The position numbers and the translations under genes are program-made. A stretch of 64,000 bases of DNA from Stenotrophomonas aracearum (GTDB lineage: Bacteria; Pseudomonadota; Gammaproteobacteria; Xanthomonadales; Xanthomonadaceae): NCBI RefSeq assembly GCF_031834615.1, contig NZ_CP115543.1, positions 2,119,001 through 2,183,000 on the forward strand, given 5' to 3'. Position 1 is the first letter of the stretch. Every line of letters starts with the position of its first letter. Positions 38,227 to 48,026 of the stretch are shown here, one piece after another. The notes under the pieces were generated by a model. The model did not search any database. It had not been told where the DNA came from and saw only the letters and a list, made by a program, of their open reading frames with translations.

Positions 38227-38251
38227 GCCGGCCGTCTTTGAGACGGCCGGC
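38227..38251. repeat. 11-bp-stem palindrome between terminator and SMAG-like repeat
   Basis: GCCGGCCGTCT and AGACGGCCGGC flank TTG. It sits between two convergent genes. No U-run follows on either strand in the right place, so it may be part of a compound REP unit with 38259-38281 rather than a terminator. Confidence 0.6.
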
Positions 38252-38258
38252 GCTGTTC

Positions 38259-38281
38259 GGCCAGGCAGGGCCTGGCTCTAC
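38259..38281 (-). repeat. SMAG-like REP element with GTAG head
   Basis: On the minus strand GTAGAGCCAGGCCCTGCCTGG forms a GTAG head followed by a GCCAGGC/GCCTGGC stem with a 3-base loop, the layout of Stenotrophomonas SMAG repeats. It is intergenic, the usual place. Confidence 0.7.
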
Positions 38282-38360
38282 CGCGTCAGGATTACGCGTC
38301 ATCCCGCAGGGCCACGCGGCGTCGCGCGGGTCACGCGGGGTTATGCGCGATTGCGTGGGA

Positions 38361-39740
38361 TCACGATGGGATCTTGATGGACTTTACGTTCACGAATTCC
38401 TTCAGGCCTTCCGGGCCGTGCTCGCGGCCGTAGCCGGAGGCTTTGACGCCGCCGAAGGGGAGCGCCGGCGAGGCTACGTCGAAGGTGTTAATGAAGACCA
38501 TGCCGGTGTCGAAGTATTGGGTGGCCAACTCGCGGGCACGTTTGACGTCCCGACTGAAGATGCCGCCGCCCAGGCCGTAGCGACTGTCGTTGGCGATGCG
38601 CATTGCATCTTCATCGTCCTTGGCGCGGATGATGGCCGCGGCTGGACCGAACAGCTCGTCTTCGTAGGCCACCTGGCCCGGTGCCACATCTGCCAGAACC
38701 GTGGCTGGGTAGAACCAGCCAGTGCGGTCGGGTACTTCACCGCCCACGACAAGGCGCGCACCCTGCGAAATACTTTTCGTGACCTGCTCGTGCAGCTTGT
38801 CGCGCTGCGCCTTGGACACCATGGGCCCCAGCTGCGTGTCCGCAGCGTTGGGGTCGCCCATCGTTACCGCTGCGAACTTCCCAGCGTAGGCAGTGACGAA
38901 TGCGTCGTAGTTTTTCTGGGTCACGATGAAACGCTTGGCGTTGACGCAGGTCTGGCCGTTGTTGAACAGGCGCCCTTTGACGCAGGTTTCCACGGCAAGG
39001 TCCAGGTCGGCGTCGTCCAGGACCAGATAGGCATCGTTGGAACCCAGTTCGAGTACCGTCTTCTTCAGCGACTCGGCCGCCTTGGTTGCCACGGTGCGTC
39101 CGGCGTCTTCGCTGCCGGTCAGTGTGACCGCGCGCACCAGATCGTTCTTCACGATGTCATTGGATTGGTCGTGGCTGATCAGCAGCACGCCGAACAAGCC
39201 CTTGGGCAGTCCCGCACTTTCGTAGATATCACGCAACAGAAGCCCGCTGCCAGTGCAGCTCTCCGCGTGCTTGAGCAGGACGCCATTGCCGGCCATCAGG
39301 CTGGCGATGGAGTAGCGGATCGCCTGGTAGGCGGGGAAGTTCCAGGGCTGAATGCCGTAGACCACGCCGATGGGGCAATGGGTCACGATGCCGGTGGCGC
39401 CTTCCACGTCGCGCTCCTCATCGGCGAGTACGGAAGGGCCCTGTTTGGCGGTGTATTCGCAGATGGCGGCGCAGAGCTCGACTTCGGTGCGGCTGTCTTC
39501 GATGAGCTTGCCGACCTCGTTGGTCATGAGCTGGGCGAATTCTTCCTTGCGGTCGCGGAGTTTCGCGGCAATGGACGAGATGACGTTCGCACGCTCGTCA
39601 AGGCTGCGCAGGCGCCACTGCAGGAAGGCTGCGTGGCTGGCCTTCACCACGCCGGCGGCTTCGTCATCGGACAGGTAGGCGTACGTTGCCAGTACTTCTT
39701 CGGTGAGCGGGTTGATCGTGTTCAGTTGCTTCTTGGACAT
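38361..39740 (-). CDS. NAD(P)-dependent succinate-semialdehyde dehydrogenase
   Basis: The 459-residue aldehyde dehydrogenase has catalytic C265 (GQTCVNAKR), general base E231 (LELGSND) and N134 (PWNFP). Length and sequence (MSKKQLNTINPLTEEVLATY) resemble YneI/Sad-type succinate-semialdehyde dehydrogenases, which oxidise succinate semialdehyde to succinate. Specificity cannot be fixed from sequence alone. An inverted repeat (39753-39813) lies just upstream of the start. Confidence 0.9.
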   Translation of the reverse strand: MSKKQLNTINPLTEEVLATYAYLSDDEAAGVVKASHAAFLQWRLRSLDERANVISSIAAKLRDRKEEFAQLMTNEVGKLIEDSRTEVELCAAICEYTAKQGPSVLADEERDVEGATGIVTHCPIGVVYGIQPWNFPAYQAIRYSIASLMAGNGVLLKHAESCTGSGLLLRDIYESAGLPKGLFGVLLISHDQSNDIVKNDLVRAVTLTGSEDAGRTVATKAAESLKKTVLELGSNDAYLVLDDADLDLAVETCVKGRLFNNGQTCVNAKRFIVTQKNYDAFVTAYAGKFAAVTMGDPNAADTQLGPMVSKAQRDKLHEQVTKSISQGARLVVGGEVPDRTGWFYPATVLADVAPGQVAYEDELFGPAAAIIRAKDDEDAMRIANDSRYGLGGGIFSRDVKRARELATQYFDTGMVFINTFDVASPALPFGGVKASGYGREHGPEGLKEFVNVKSIKIPS

Positions 39741-39752
39741 GGAAACGGGTCC

Positions 39753-39813
39753 TTCACTGCATGGGGGAAACGATCAAGTGATGGTCGTTGCCTTGCAGTT
39801 CCCATGCAGTGAA
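39753..39813. promoter_or_regulatory. Long inverted repeat upstream of the aldehyde dehydrogenase gene
   Basis: TTCACTGCATGGGGGAA (39753-39769) is mirrored by TTCCCATGCAGTGAA (39799-39813), with 29 bp between. The repeat starts 13 bp before the ATG at 39740. It could be an mRNA hairpin covering the leader or a pair of operator half-sites. Confidence 0.5.
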
Positions 39814-39924
39814 TTCCCCGGCCGCATCCCTCACCGGGGATTCACCCCGTCCTGGAACTTCGGAGCGGTGCAGCCCGGGATGCGCAGATGCCGCCCCGGA
39901 GGGCGGCAGCTGCATTGTGTTGGA

Positions 39925-41904
39925 TCAGGAACGGATCCTGTCCAGGAACTGGCGATGACGCTCGTACTGGTCCAGCACGTCATGGATGAGCTGGACCTTC
40001 GTCCATCCCATCACGTCGTAGTCCTGCCCGCCTTCGCGCAGATAGACCTCGGCACGATAGTGGCGCGTGCCTTCGGCCAAGGGGCGACGCGGGTCCTGCA
40101 GGGCAAAGGTCGGGGCTTCGTAAGGCTGCGGCCGCACCGAGTAGAAGAAGTCCATTTCCTCGCCATGGCCAACCTGCAGCCACGCCCGGCCGTCGTCGCC
40201 GCGTGAGACCTGGACCGGCAGGTCCTGCTTGCGCAGTTCGGTGGCCACCTCTTCCAACGCAGGCACCGCGCACTGGTCAATGAACCCGGTCACTTCGATC
40301 TTCAGCGGGTTATGGGCCAGCAGGCGCAGCCGGGCGCGCCAGTCTTCACTGGTACCAGGCAGGATGCGGGCCTCGCGCAGGATGGAGCGCTTGGTGGCAT
40401 CCAGATGCATCGCCTTGAGCAGCCCCCAGCACATCAGGATCATGATGACGGTGAACGGCAATGCGCTGGCAATGGTGGCGGCCTGGAGCGATTCCAGCCC
40501 GCCTGCCACCAGCAGTGCAATGGCCAGTCCGCCCACCAGCAGTGCCCAGAAGATGCGCTGCCAGACGGGCGATTCTTCCTCGCCCTTGGAGGTCAACATG
40601 TCGATCACCAGCGCGCCCGAGTCGGCCGAGGTAACGAAGAACAGCGCTACCAGGATGACCGCCAACGACGAGGTCAGCAGGGTCAATGGCAGGTGCTCCA
40701 GGAACTCGAACAGCGTCATGGAGCTGTCCGAGGACACGGCCTGCACCAGCTGTTGCAGCCCCTCCTCCCTGACCATGTGCAGCGCGGTGTTGCCGTAGAT
40801 GGTCATCCACAGGAAGGTGAAGCCCAGCGGCACCAGCAGCACGCCCACCACGAATTCGCGCACGGTGCGGCCACGGGAAATGCGGGCGATGAACATTCCT
40901 ACGAACGGCGACCAGGCGATCCACCAGCCCCAGTAGAACAGGGTCCAACCGCCCAGCCAGCCGGTAGGCTCATAGGCGTACTGGTTGAAGGTCATGGAGA
41001 ACAGCTGCGAGACGTACATGCCGGTGTTCTGCACCAGCGTCTGCATCAGGTGCACGGTCGGGCCACAGACCAGCACGAAGGCAAGCAGCGCGGCGGCGAG
41101 GATCATGTTGATCTCCGACAGGCGGCGTACGCCGCTGTCCAGCCCGGCAATGACCGAGCCGGTGGCCACCAGCGTGATGACGGTGATCAGGCCGACCTGG
41201 ACCAGCGTGCTCACCTCCAGGCCGAACAGGTAGCTCAAGCCGGCATTGATCTGCATCACCCCCAGGCCCAGCGACGTGGCCAGGCCGAAAATGGTGCCCA
41301 GCGCGGCGAAGGTGTCCACCGCATGCCCGAGCGGACCGTAGATGCGATCGCCAATGAGGGGGTACAGCGCCGACCTGACACGCAGTGGGAGGTTGTGCCT
41401 GTAGGCGAAGTACGCCAGCGACAACGCGACAACAGCGTAGATCGCCCACGCGTGGATGCCCCAATGGAAGAAGGTAATCCGCATGGCCTGGCGGGCTGCG
41501 GCGGCGGTCTCGGGCGTGCCGACCGGTGGCGTGGCGTAGTGCATGATCGGTTCGGCCACGCCGAAGAACATCAGGCCGATGCCCATGCCTGCGGCAAACA
41601 GCATGGCGAACCAGGAGCCATAACTGTAGTCCGGGGTACTGTGGTCCGGCCCCAGTTTGATGCGGCCGTAGCGACTGATGGCAACGCCGACCACGAATAC
41701 AAGGAAGCCGGCCACGGCAAGGATGGTGAACCAGCCCGCGTCGTTGGCCGCCCAGGTTTTGGCAGCGGTGAACCAGCGGGTGGCGACGGCAGGCGCGAAG
41801 GCGGCCAGCGCGAGCAGCGCAATGACGATCGCTGCGGTGGGAATGAACACCTGCGGAAGGATCCGCTGGCGAACGGGGGGATGGTGCGGAGCCGGGCTCT
41901 GCAT
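39925..41904 (-). CDS. betT: BCCT-family betaine/choline transporter
   Basis: The 659-residue inner-membrane protein has 12 hydrophobic helices and the BCCT substrate motif WWIAWSPFVGMFIARISRGR. Other signatures are GMGIGLMFFGVAEP and FFHWGIHAWAIYA. The long cytosolic C-terminus (about 515-659) resembles the osmoregulatory tail of BetT, so choline is the best guess. The neighbours are an outer-membrane barrel gene and two sulfatases rather than betA/betB, so a sulfated quaternary amine such as choline-O-sulfate is worth testing. Confidence 0.88.
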   Translation of the reverse strand: MQSPAPHHPPVRQRILPQVFIPTAAIVIALLALAAFAPAVATRWFTAAKTWAANDAGWFTILAVAGFLVFVVGVAISRYGRIKLGPDHSTPDYSYGSWFAMLFAAGMGIGLMFFGVAEPIMHYATPPVGTPETAAAARQAMRITFFHWGIHAWAIYAVVALSLAYFAYRHNLPLRVRSALYPLIGDRIYGPLGHAVDTFAALGTIFGLATSLGLGVMQINAGLSYLFGLEVSTLVQVGLITVITLVATGSVIAGLDSGVRRLSEINMILAAALLAFVLVCGPTVHLMQTLVQNTGMYVSQLFSMTFNQYAYEPTGWLGGWTLFYWGWWIAWSPFVGMFIARISRGRTVREFVVGVLLVPLGFTFLWMTIYGNTALHMVREEGLQQLVQAVSSDSSMTLFEFLEHLPLTLLTSSLAVILVALFFVTSADSGALVIDMLTSKGEEESPVWQRIFWALLVGGLAIALLVAGGLESLQAATIASALPFTVIMILMCWGLLKAMHLDATKRSILREARILPGTSEDWRARLRLLAHNPLKIEVTGFIDQCAVPALEEVATELRKQDLPVQVSRGDDGRAWLQVGHGEEMDFFYSVRPQPYEAPTFALQDPRRPLAEGTRHYRAEVYLREGGQDYDVMGWTKVQLIHDVLDQYERHRQFLDRIRS

Positions 41905-41958
41905 GGCTACCTCCGTAGACTGGAATGTGAAAATCGAGGGCCCCGGAACGGGGCAGGA

Positions 41959-43077
41959 TTAGAAATAGAATCCGATGTTGAGGTTCAACCGCGAATGCCA
42001 GCGCGACGGTCCGCCGTCATCGATGCCGATGCCGTCGCCGCCTGCGAACCACATGTTGCGACCGGCGATCCAGTCGACATAGGTGAGCATGATCCCCTTC
42101 TGCAGGCTGCATCCGGTCACGTTCTGCCAGGAGTCGCGGACCCCGGCGGAATGACCGACCGGGCGGGTCATGCTGAGGTTGTTGTAGCAGGTCAGATCGT
42201 CGAGCCAGCCGCGCTGGCCAAACGAATAGGCCACGTTGGCGCTGGGCACGTCGGCCTCTGCCGCGATTTCGAACGGGGCCTGGAACGCAGACAAGGCAAT
42301 GCGCTCGCCGGGGATGTCGTAGCGGTACCGGGCCCACTGCAACTGCGTGGTCCAGCCATCGCGCTTCCACTGCATGTGCACCGCAGCGCCCTGGTGGTCA
42401 TGATGGCGGCGGGTCTGGGTGTTCTGGACCTTGCCGGCAAAGCCGGAGGCGCCGATCAGCAGGTCGCCGCCGGCCCAGTCCAGCGAGCGTTCCACGCGTG
42501 CGTTGAGGCGCTGCCGTTCCCGATAGGGTAGCGCGTCGGTCTGCGCCACATCGAAGGAATACCGGTCATAGCGCGCGCCGGTCCCGTATTCATCTCCGAA
42601 GAACCAGCCGGCATGCCAGGTGATATCGCCCTGCTGGTGGGTCACCACCAGGCCCGGATCGTAGTCGTCTTCGATGCCCAGGTAATAGCCGGAGCCGAAC
42701 CAGAAGCTCTGCGACACCGTGGGCAGGAGCCCGAACGGCACCTGCTGGATGCCCGCTTTCAGCTGGGTCTGGTCGGAAAACTTCCAACCTGCGTACGCAT
42801 GGTGGACCGCGTCGAACCCGTCGTACCATCGGTACTGGGCGGAGAAGGACAATCGGCCGACGCCCGCATCGACATCTGCACGCAGCAGCTCAAGCTGCAG
42901 CCGACTGGTGGGGCCGTAATCCAGCCACCCGTAATTGAATCTGACCGCGCCCCCGGGATCGAAATAGGGCGCATCGCCCCGGTCTTCTGCGCAGGCCCCG
43001 GAAACTGGCGCAAGGCCCGCCAGCGCGGTGGTGATGAGGAAGGAAAGTGCTCTCACTACGGTGTCTGTTGCCCCCAT
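41959..43077 (-). CDS. Outer-membrane beta-barrel (porin-like) protein
   Basis: The 372-residue protein has a signal peptide (VVRALSFLITTALAGLAP then ACAED), many alternating aromatic strands (VRFNYGWLDYG, FSAQYRWYDGF, LQWARYRYDI) and a C-terminal phenylalanine (NIGFYF), the mark of an outer-membrane barrel. A short conserved stretch, LKAGIQQVPFGLLP, is like phosphate-selective-type porins. It precedes betT by 54 bp on the same strand and likely supplies the same substrate. ATG 43077 is where the signal peptide starts; the open frame upstream is not coding-like. Confidence 0.8.
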   Translation of the reverse strand: MGATDTVVRALSFLITTALAGLAPVSGACAEDRGDAPYFDPGGAVRFNYGWLDYGPTSRLQLELLRADVDAGVGRLSFSAQYRWYDGFDAVHHAYAGWKFSDQTQLKAGIQQVPFGLLPTVSQSFWFGSGYYLGIEDDYDPGLVVTHQQGDITWHAGWFFGDEYGTGARYDRYSFDVAQTDALPYRERQRLNARVERSLDWAGGDLLIGASGFAGKVQNTQTRRHHDHQGAAVHMQWKRDGWTTQLQWARYRYDIPGERIALSAFQAPFEIAAEADVPSANVAYSFGQRGWLDDLTCYNNLSMTRPVGHSAGVRDSWQNVTGCSLQKGIMLTYVDWIAGRNMWFAGGDGIGIDDGGPSRWHSRLNLNIGFYF

Positions 43078-43243
43078 TTTCTGCGAATGAAAGCCCTCTA
43101 GTTTAACGCGATCTGTACGGAAGCGTCGGATGGCCCCACATTGAACCGAAACAATACTGGCCAGCGACGGTAGAACTACCGACGCTTTGGCGTGACGCAG
43201 CGGACAGACTGGGCACCTGACTCCCCTCTGCGAGAACAGCACC

Positions 43244-45598
43244 ATGGCGCTGAAGGAATACAAGACCGGGCAGGCGTTCCCCGGCGTGATCGGCAGGACC
43301 TTCGACGTCTCCGAACCGGCCTGGCCGGCGCCCTTGCGGGCGAAACAGGGCGCACCCAACGTCCTGTTCATTGTGCTGGATGACACCGGCTACGGTCAGC
43401 TCGGTTGCTACGGCAGCCCGATCAACACCCCTCATATCGATGCGCTGGCCGCCGAGGGCCTGAAATTCAGCAACATGCACACGACGGCGCTGTGCTCCCC
43501 TACCCGCTCTTCGCTGATCACCGGGCGCAACCACCATTCCAATGGCATGGCCTGCATCACCGAAGGATCCATGGGCTACCCAGGCTCCAATGGCGCCATT
43601 CCGTTCGAGAATGGCTTCCTGTCTGAAATCCTGCAGCAACGCGGCTACAACACATACGCCATCGGCAAGTGGCACCTGACGCCGGCCGAGCAGACCTCGG
43701 CTGCAGGACCCTACGACCGTTGGCCGTTGGGCCGTGGCTTCGAGCGCTATTACGGTTTCCTGGGAGGCGACACGCACCAGTACTACCCCGAACTGGTCAG
43801 CGACAACCACCAGGTGGAACCGGAAACCACGCCCGAGCAGGGTTACCACCTGACCCCGGACCTGATCGCGCGGGCGAAGGCGATGATTGCCGACTCCAAG
43901 CAGGTTGCGCCGGACAAACCGTTCTTCATGTACCTGGCGCTGGGCACGGCACATGCGCCGCATCACGTGCCGCGCGAATGGGCCGACAAATACAAGGGCA
44001 AGTTCGACGCGGGCTGGGACGCCTATCGCCAGCAGGTATTCGAGAAGCAGAAGGCGCTGGGCCTGCTGCCGGAGAATGCCGTGCTGTCGCGCCATGATCC
44101 GGACGTGCAGGACTGGGATTCACTCGGCGCCGACGAGCGCCGGCTGTACGCGCGCATGATGGAGGTGTTCGCTGGCTTCCTGGAACACGCCGACCATCAT
44201 ATTGGCGACCTGATGGCCTTCCTGAAGGAGCTGGGCGAGTACGACAACACGCTGGTGATGTTGATCTCCGACAATGGCGCGAGCGCCGAGGGCGGTCCCA
44301 CCGGATCGGTGAATGAGGGCAAGTTCTTCAACAACGTGCCCGACAACCTCGAGCAGAACCTCGCCGCGATCGACGACATCGGCGGCCCGAAGTACTTCAA
44401 CCATTATCCGTGGGGCTGGACGCACGCAGGCAATACCCCTTTCCGTCGCTGGAAGCGGGAAACGTATCGCGGCGGTGTGTCCGACCCGTTCATCGTCTCG
44501 TGGCCCAAGGGCATCAAGGCGCGCGGCGAGCTGCGTCGCCAGTACTGCCACGCCATCGACCTGGTGCCGACCGTGCTGGACGCGCTCGACATCGAAGCCC
44601 CCGAACGGATCCGCGGCGTGACCCAGTCGCCGATCGAGGGTTTCAGCCTGAAGGGGTGCTTCGACGACGCAGAGGCCCGCTCGTTGCATGTCACCCAGTA
44701 CTTCGAAATGTTCGGGCACCGTTCGCTGTACCACGATGGTTGGCGCGCGGTGTGTCCGTGGCCGGGCACCTCGCTGATCGAGTCGGGACGCCAGTTCGGC
44801 GATCCCATCGACTACGACACCCTCATCCAGCTCGATGCGCATGGATGGGAGCTGTACAACATCGACGAGGATTTCTGCGAAACCCACGACCTTGCCGAGC
44901 AGGAACGGGATCGCCTGATCGCGATGATCGGCATGTGGTACGTGGAGGCGGGCAAGTACAACGTGTTGCCGATCGACAGCCGAGGCACCGCACGGTTTGG
45001 CGAAGAGCGGCCGCAGATCTCGGTGGACCGGAAGAAGTACGTGTACTACCCCGGCACCCAGATGGTGCCCGGCAACGCCGCGCCGCGTGTGATCAACGTC
45101 GCCCACTCCATTTCGGTACACGCGGTCGTGCCGGAATCCGGCGCCGAAGGAGTGCTTCTGTCGATGGGCGGCAATGACGGTGGCTTCTCGTTCTACGTGC
45201 AGGACGGGAAGTTGACCTACGGCTACAACTACGTGGCCGACCAGCGCTTCAAGGTGCAGTCCGAGTCGCCCGTGCCGAGCGGTGAGCACATCTTCAGTTT
45301 CGAGTTCACCCCGACCGGCAAGGCCGACATCGCCAAGGGCAAGGGCGTGCCGGCGAACATCAAGCTGTTCGTCGACGGCGAGCGCGTGGGTAACGGCGAT
45401 CTGCCGGTCACCATCCCGCTCCAGCTCGGTCTGGCTGCCGGCGTGGCGGTCGGGGCCGACACCGGCGCGCCGGTGATGCTGGACTACCCATCGCCGTTTG
45501 CCTTCACCGGCAAGGTCAAGAAAGCCCTGATCGATATTTCGGGCGACGCCGTGGAAGACCAGGAGGCCAAGATGCGGATGTACCTTGCCCGCCAGTAG
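43244..45598 (+). CDS. Arylsulfatase (type I, formylglycine), long form
   Basis: The 784-residue cytosolic protein has the sulfatase signature CSPTRSSLITGR. C84 would be converted to formylglycine by a maturation enzyme not seen here. Metal ligands D46-D47 (IVLDDTGYG) and the downstream MLISDNGAS are present. The last 200 residues form a beta-rich domain of the LamG type (INVAHSISVHAVVP, IPLQLGLAAGVAVGADTGAP). P. aeruginosa AtsA has about 536 residues, so this is the long variant. No signal peptide, so its substrate must be imported. It is divergent from the barrel-betT pair. Confidence 0.88.
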   Translation: MALKEYKTGQAFPGVIGRTFDVSEPAWPAPLRAKQGAPNVLFIVLDDTGYGQLGCYGSPINTPHIDALAAEGLKFSNMHTTALCSPTRSSLITGRNHHSNGMACITEGSMGYPGSNGAIPFENGFLSEILQQRGYNTYAIGKWHLTPAEQTSAAGPYDRWPLGRGFERYYGFLGGDTHQYYPELVSDNHQVEPETTPEQGYHLTPDLIARAKAMIADSKQVAPDKPFFMYLALGTAHAPHHVPREWADKYKGKFDAGWDAYRQQVFEKQKALGLLPENAVLSRHDPDVQDWDSLGADERRLYARMMEVFAGFLEHADHHIGDLMAFLKELGEYDNTLVMLISDNGASAEGGPTGSVNEGKFFNNVPDNLEQNLAAIDDIGGPKYFNHYPWGWTHAGNTPFRRWKRETYRGGVSDPFIVSWPKGIKARGELRRQYCHAIDLVPTVLDALDIEAPERIRGVTQSPIEGFSLKGCFDDAEARSLHVTQYFEMFGHRSLYHDGWRAVCPWPGTSLIESGRQFGDPIDYDTLIQLDAHGWELYNIDEDFCETHDLAEQERDRLIAMIGMWYVEAGKYNVLPIDSRGTARFGEERPQISVDRKKYVYYPGTQMVPGNAAPRVINVAHSISVHAVVPESGAEGVLLSMGGNDGGFSFYVQDGKLTYGYNYVADQRFKVQSESPVPSGEHIFSFEFTPTGKADIAKGKGVPANIKLFVDGERVGNGDLPVTIPLQLGLAAGVAVGADTGAPVMLDYPSPFAFTGKVKKALIDISGDAVEDQEAKMRMYLARQ

Positions 45599-45645
45599 TA
45601 CTTGATACGCATAACTGTCCCTTTACCTGTTCCGTGGAGTAGACA

Positions 45646-48012
45646 ATGCCGACCCCTACCAGCGATACCCCGTTCGAAGTTCATCTGGACCACACCCATC
45701 TGCCTGAGCCGGAATGGGATTTCAGGAATGCCAGGATCGGAATGTATGCGACCGAGTCCAGTCCGGACTTTCCACCGAACAAGCAGGCGCCGGCCGGCGC
45801 CCCCAACATCCTGCTGGCACTGCTGGATGATGTGGGCTTCGGCTGGTCAAGCGCGTGTGGTGGGCTGGTGCGGATGCCCACTGCCGAGCGCCTTGCAGGT
45901 AATGGGCTGTTCTACAACCAGTTCCACACGACGGCGCTGTGCTCGCCGACGCGGGCCGCGCTGTTGACCGGGCGCAATCACCACTCCGTAGCCACCGGCG
46001 TGATCGCCGAGATGGCCACCGGCTACCCCGGCTATTGCGGCATCATTCCGAAGGGGTGCGCCACGTTTGCCGAGCTGCTCAAACAGGCCGGCTACACCAG
46101 TGCGTGGTTCGGCAAGAACCACAACGTGCCCGACAACCAGACCAGTGCCGCCGGCCCGTTCGACAACTGGCCGACCTACCAGGGCTTCGACTACTTCTAC
46201 GGTTTCATCAGTGGGGAAACCGACCAGTTCTATCCCTCGCTGCTACGCAACACCGACCCCATCGAGCCGCCTGCCAAGCCCGGCGACGGCTACCACCTGA
46301 CGCGCGACCTTGCCGACCAATGTATCGGCTGGATCCGGCAGCAGAAGTCGATCGCCCCGGAGCGGCCGTTCCTCGCCTACTTCTCGACCGGTGCGGCGCA
46401 TGCACCGCACCAGCCACCGCTGGACTGGCGTGGGCGCAATGAAGGCCGCTTCGACATGGGCTGGGACAAGTATCGCGAACAGGTACATGCCGAGCAGATC
46501 AAGCGCGGCATCATTCCGAAGGGCACGCGCCTGACCGAGCGTCCGGAACAGATTCCGTCCTGGGACAGCCAGCCGCCCGAGCACCAGAAGCTGTTTTCCC
46601 GGCAGGCGGAAAACTATGCCGATTTCCTCGAACACGCCGATTTCGAGACCGGTCGGATCGTGGATGCCATCGAGGGCATGGGCGAACTCGACAACACGCT
46701 GGTGATCTACATCATCGGCGACAACGGCTCCAGCGGCGAAGGATCGCTGGTGGGAACTCCGAACGAAATCATGAGCCTCAATGGCCGCCAGCCTTCGATG
46801 GAGGAGTCCATCGGCTTCATGGACCGCTGGGGCCTGCCCGGCACGTCCCCGCACTATGCCGTGGGCTGGGCATGGGCCGGCGATACGCCCTTCCAGTGGA
46901 CCAAGCAGGTGGCCTCGCATTTTGGCGGCACGCGCAACGCGATGATCGTGTCCTGGCCGCGGCAGATCACCGACACGGGGCAGATGCGGTCCCAGTTCCA
47001 CCACTGCATCGATCTGATGCCTACGCTGATGGAGATCGTGGGCATTACCGAGCCGCGCGAAGTCAACGGCTTCATCCAGCGGCCGATCGAGGGCACCAGT
47101 TTTGCCTACACCTTTGCCAACGGCGCAGGCAGCGTGCCGAGCACGCACACGCACCAGTACTTCGAGATGCTGGGTAACCGCGCGATGTATGCCGACGGCT
47201 GGATCGCGTCGTGCCGGCATGGCCGGCTGCCCTGGGAGACGTCAGGCTCGTCGGGCTTCGACGAAGACACGTGGGAGCTGTACAACATCACCGAGGATTT
47301 CAGCCAGGGCGTGGACCTGGCGGCGAAGGAACCCAAGCGGCTTCGCCAGCTGCAGGACCTGTTCATGGCCGAGGCCGCCAAATACAACGTGTTGCCGCTG
47401 GACGACCGCTTTGCGGAACGGCTGGACGTAACGCTGCGACCGAGCTACTTCCATGGCCGTGACGAAGTGACGTTCTACCCTGGCATGACACGCCTGCCGG
47501 AAGGCAGCGGCCCCAAGCTGGTCGGTGTGCCGTTCACGCTGACTGCCCCGGTGAAGATAGAGCGGGACACTGAAGGCGTCATCTTTGCACTGGGCGGTGA
47601 TGCGGCCGGCTTCTCGCTGTTCTTCTGGGAGGGAAAGCCGCGCTTCCACTACAACTTCTTCGGCATCCGCCGCTACGACGTGGTCTCCCCCGAGGCCCTT
47701 CCTGCAGGCGAGCACACCATCGAGCTGGCCTTTACGCCAGCATCGCCGACCCCGGGCGGGCCGGCGGACGTCGTCCTCAGCGTGAACGGCAAGGAAGTCG
47801 CGCGGGGGCACATCGACGAGCAGGTGCCGCAGCGGTGTGGCACGGAGACCATGGACGTGGGCATGGACTGCGTATCGCCGGTGTGCGCGGACTATGAAGA
47901 GAAGGGCCTGTTCCCCTTCACCGGCACCATTGATTCGGTGACGCTGCGGTTCGGTGACCACGAACCACCGGGCGGCATGGAGCGGCTGAAACTGGCTACC
48001 CGCATGGACTGA
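45646..48012 (+). CDS. Arylsulfatase (type I, formylglycine), second long form
   Basis: The 788-residue paralogue of the preceding gene has the same order: metal-binding LLDDVGFG (D61-D62), C99 in CSPTRAALLTGR, YIIGDNGSS, and a C-terminal LamG-like domain (GVPFTLTAPVKIERDTEG, FTGTIDSVTLRFGD). It lies 47 bp downstream of the first, in the same direction, with a GTGGAG-like site. The two differ through most of their length, so they probably act on different sulfate esters. Confidence 0.88.
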   Translation: MPTPTSDTPFEVHLDHTHLPEPEWDFRNARIGMYATESSPDFPPNKQAPAGAPNILLALLDDVGFGWSSACGGLVRMPTAERLAGNGLFYNQFHTTALCSPTRAALLTGRNHHSVATGVIAEMATGYPGYCGIIPKGCATFAELLKQAGYTSAWFGKNHNVPDNQTSAAGPFDNWPTYQGFDYFYGFISGETDQFYPSLLRNTDPIEPPAKPGDGYHLTRDLADQCIGWIRQQKSIAPERPFLAYFSTGAAHAPHQPPLDWRGRNEGRFDMGWDKYREQVHAEQIKRGIIPKGTRLTERPEQIPSWDSQPPEHQKLFSRQAENYADFLEHADFETGRIVDAIEGMGELDNTLVIYIIGDNGSSGEGSLVGTPNEIMSLNGRQPSMEESIGFMDRWGLPGTSPHYAVGWAWAGDTPFQWTKQVASHFGGTRNAMIVSWPRQITDTGQMRSQFHHCIDLMPTLMEIVGITEPREVNGFIQRPIEGTSFAYTFANGAGSVPSTHTHQYFEMLGNRAMYADGWIASCRHGRLPWETSGSSGFDEDTWELYNITEDFSQGVDLAAKEPKRLRQLQDLFMAEAAKYNVLPLDDRFAERLDVTLRPSYFHGRDEVTFYPGMTRLPEGSGPKLVGVPFTLTAPVKIERDTEGVIFALGGDAAGFSLFFWEGKPRFHYNFFGIRRYDVVSPEALPAGEHTIELAFTPASPTPGGPADVVLSVNGKEVARGHIDEQVPQRCGTETMDVGMDCVSPVCADYEEKGLFPFTGTIDSVTLRFGDHEPPGGMERLKLATRMD

Positions 48013-48026
48013 GTCGCCTTCCAGGA

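Noticed and set aside
38238..39812. 524-codon open frame opposite the aldehyde dehydrogenase gene
   Set aside because: Shadow frame with no domain; it also starts inside a REP-like repeat.
40312..42531. 739-codon open frame opposite betT
   Set aside because: Gln/His/Gly-rich shadow of a GC-rich gene; the opposite strand encodes a clear BCCT protein.
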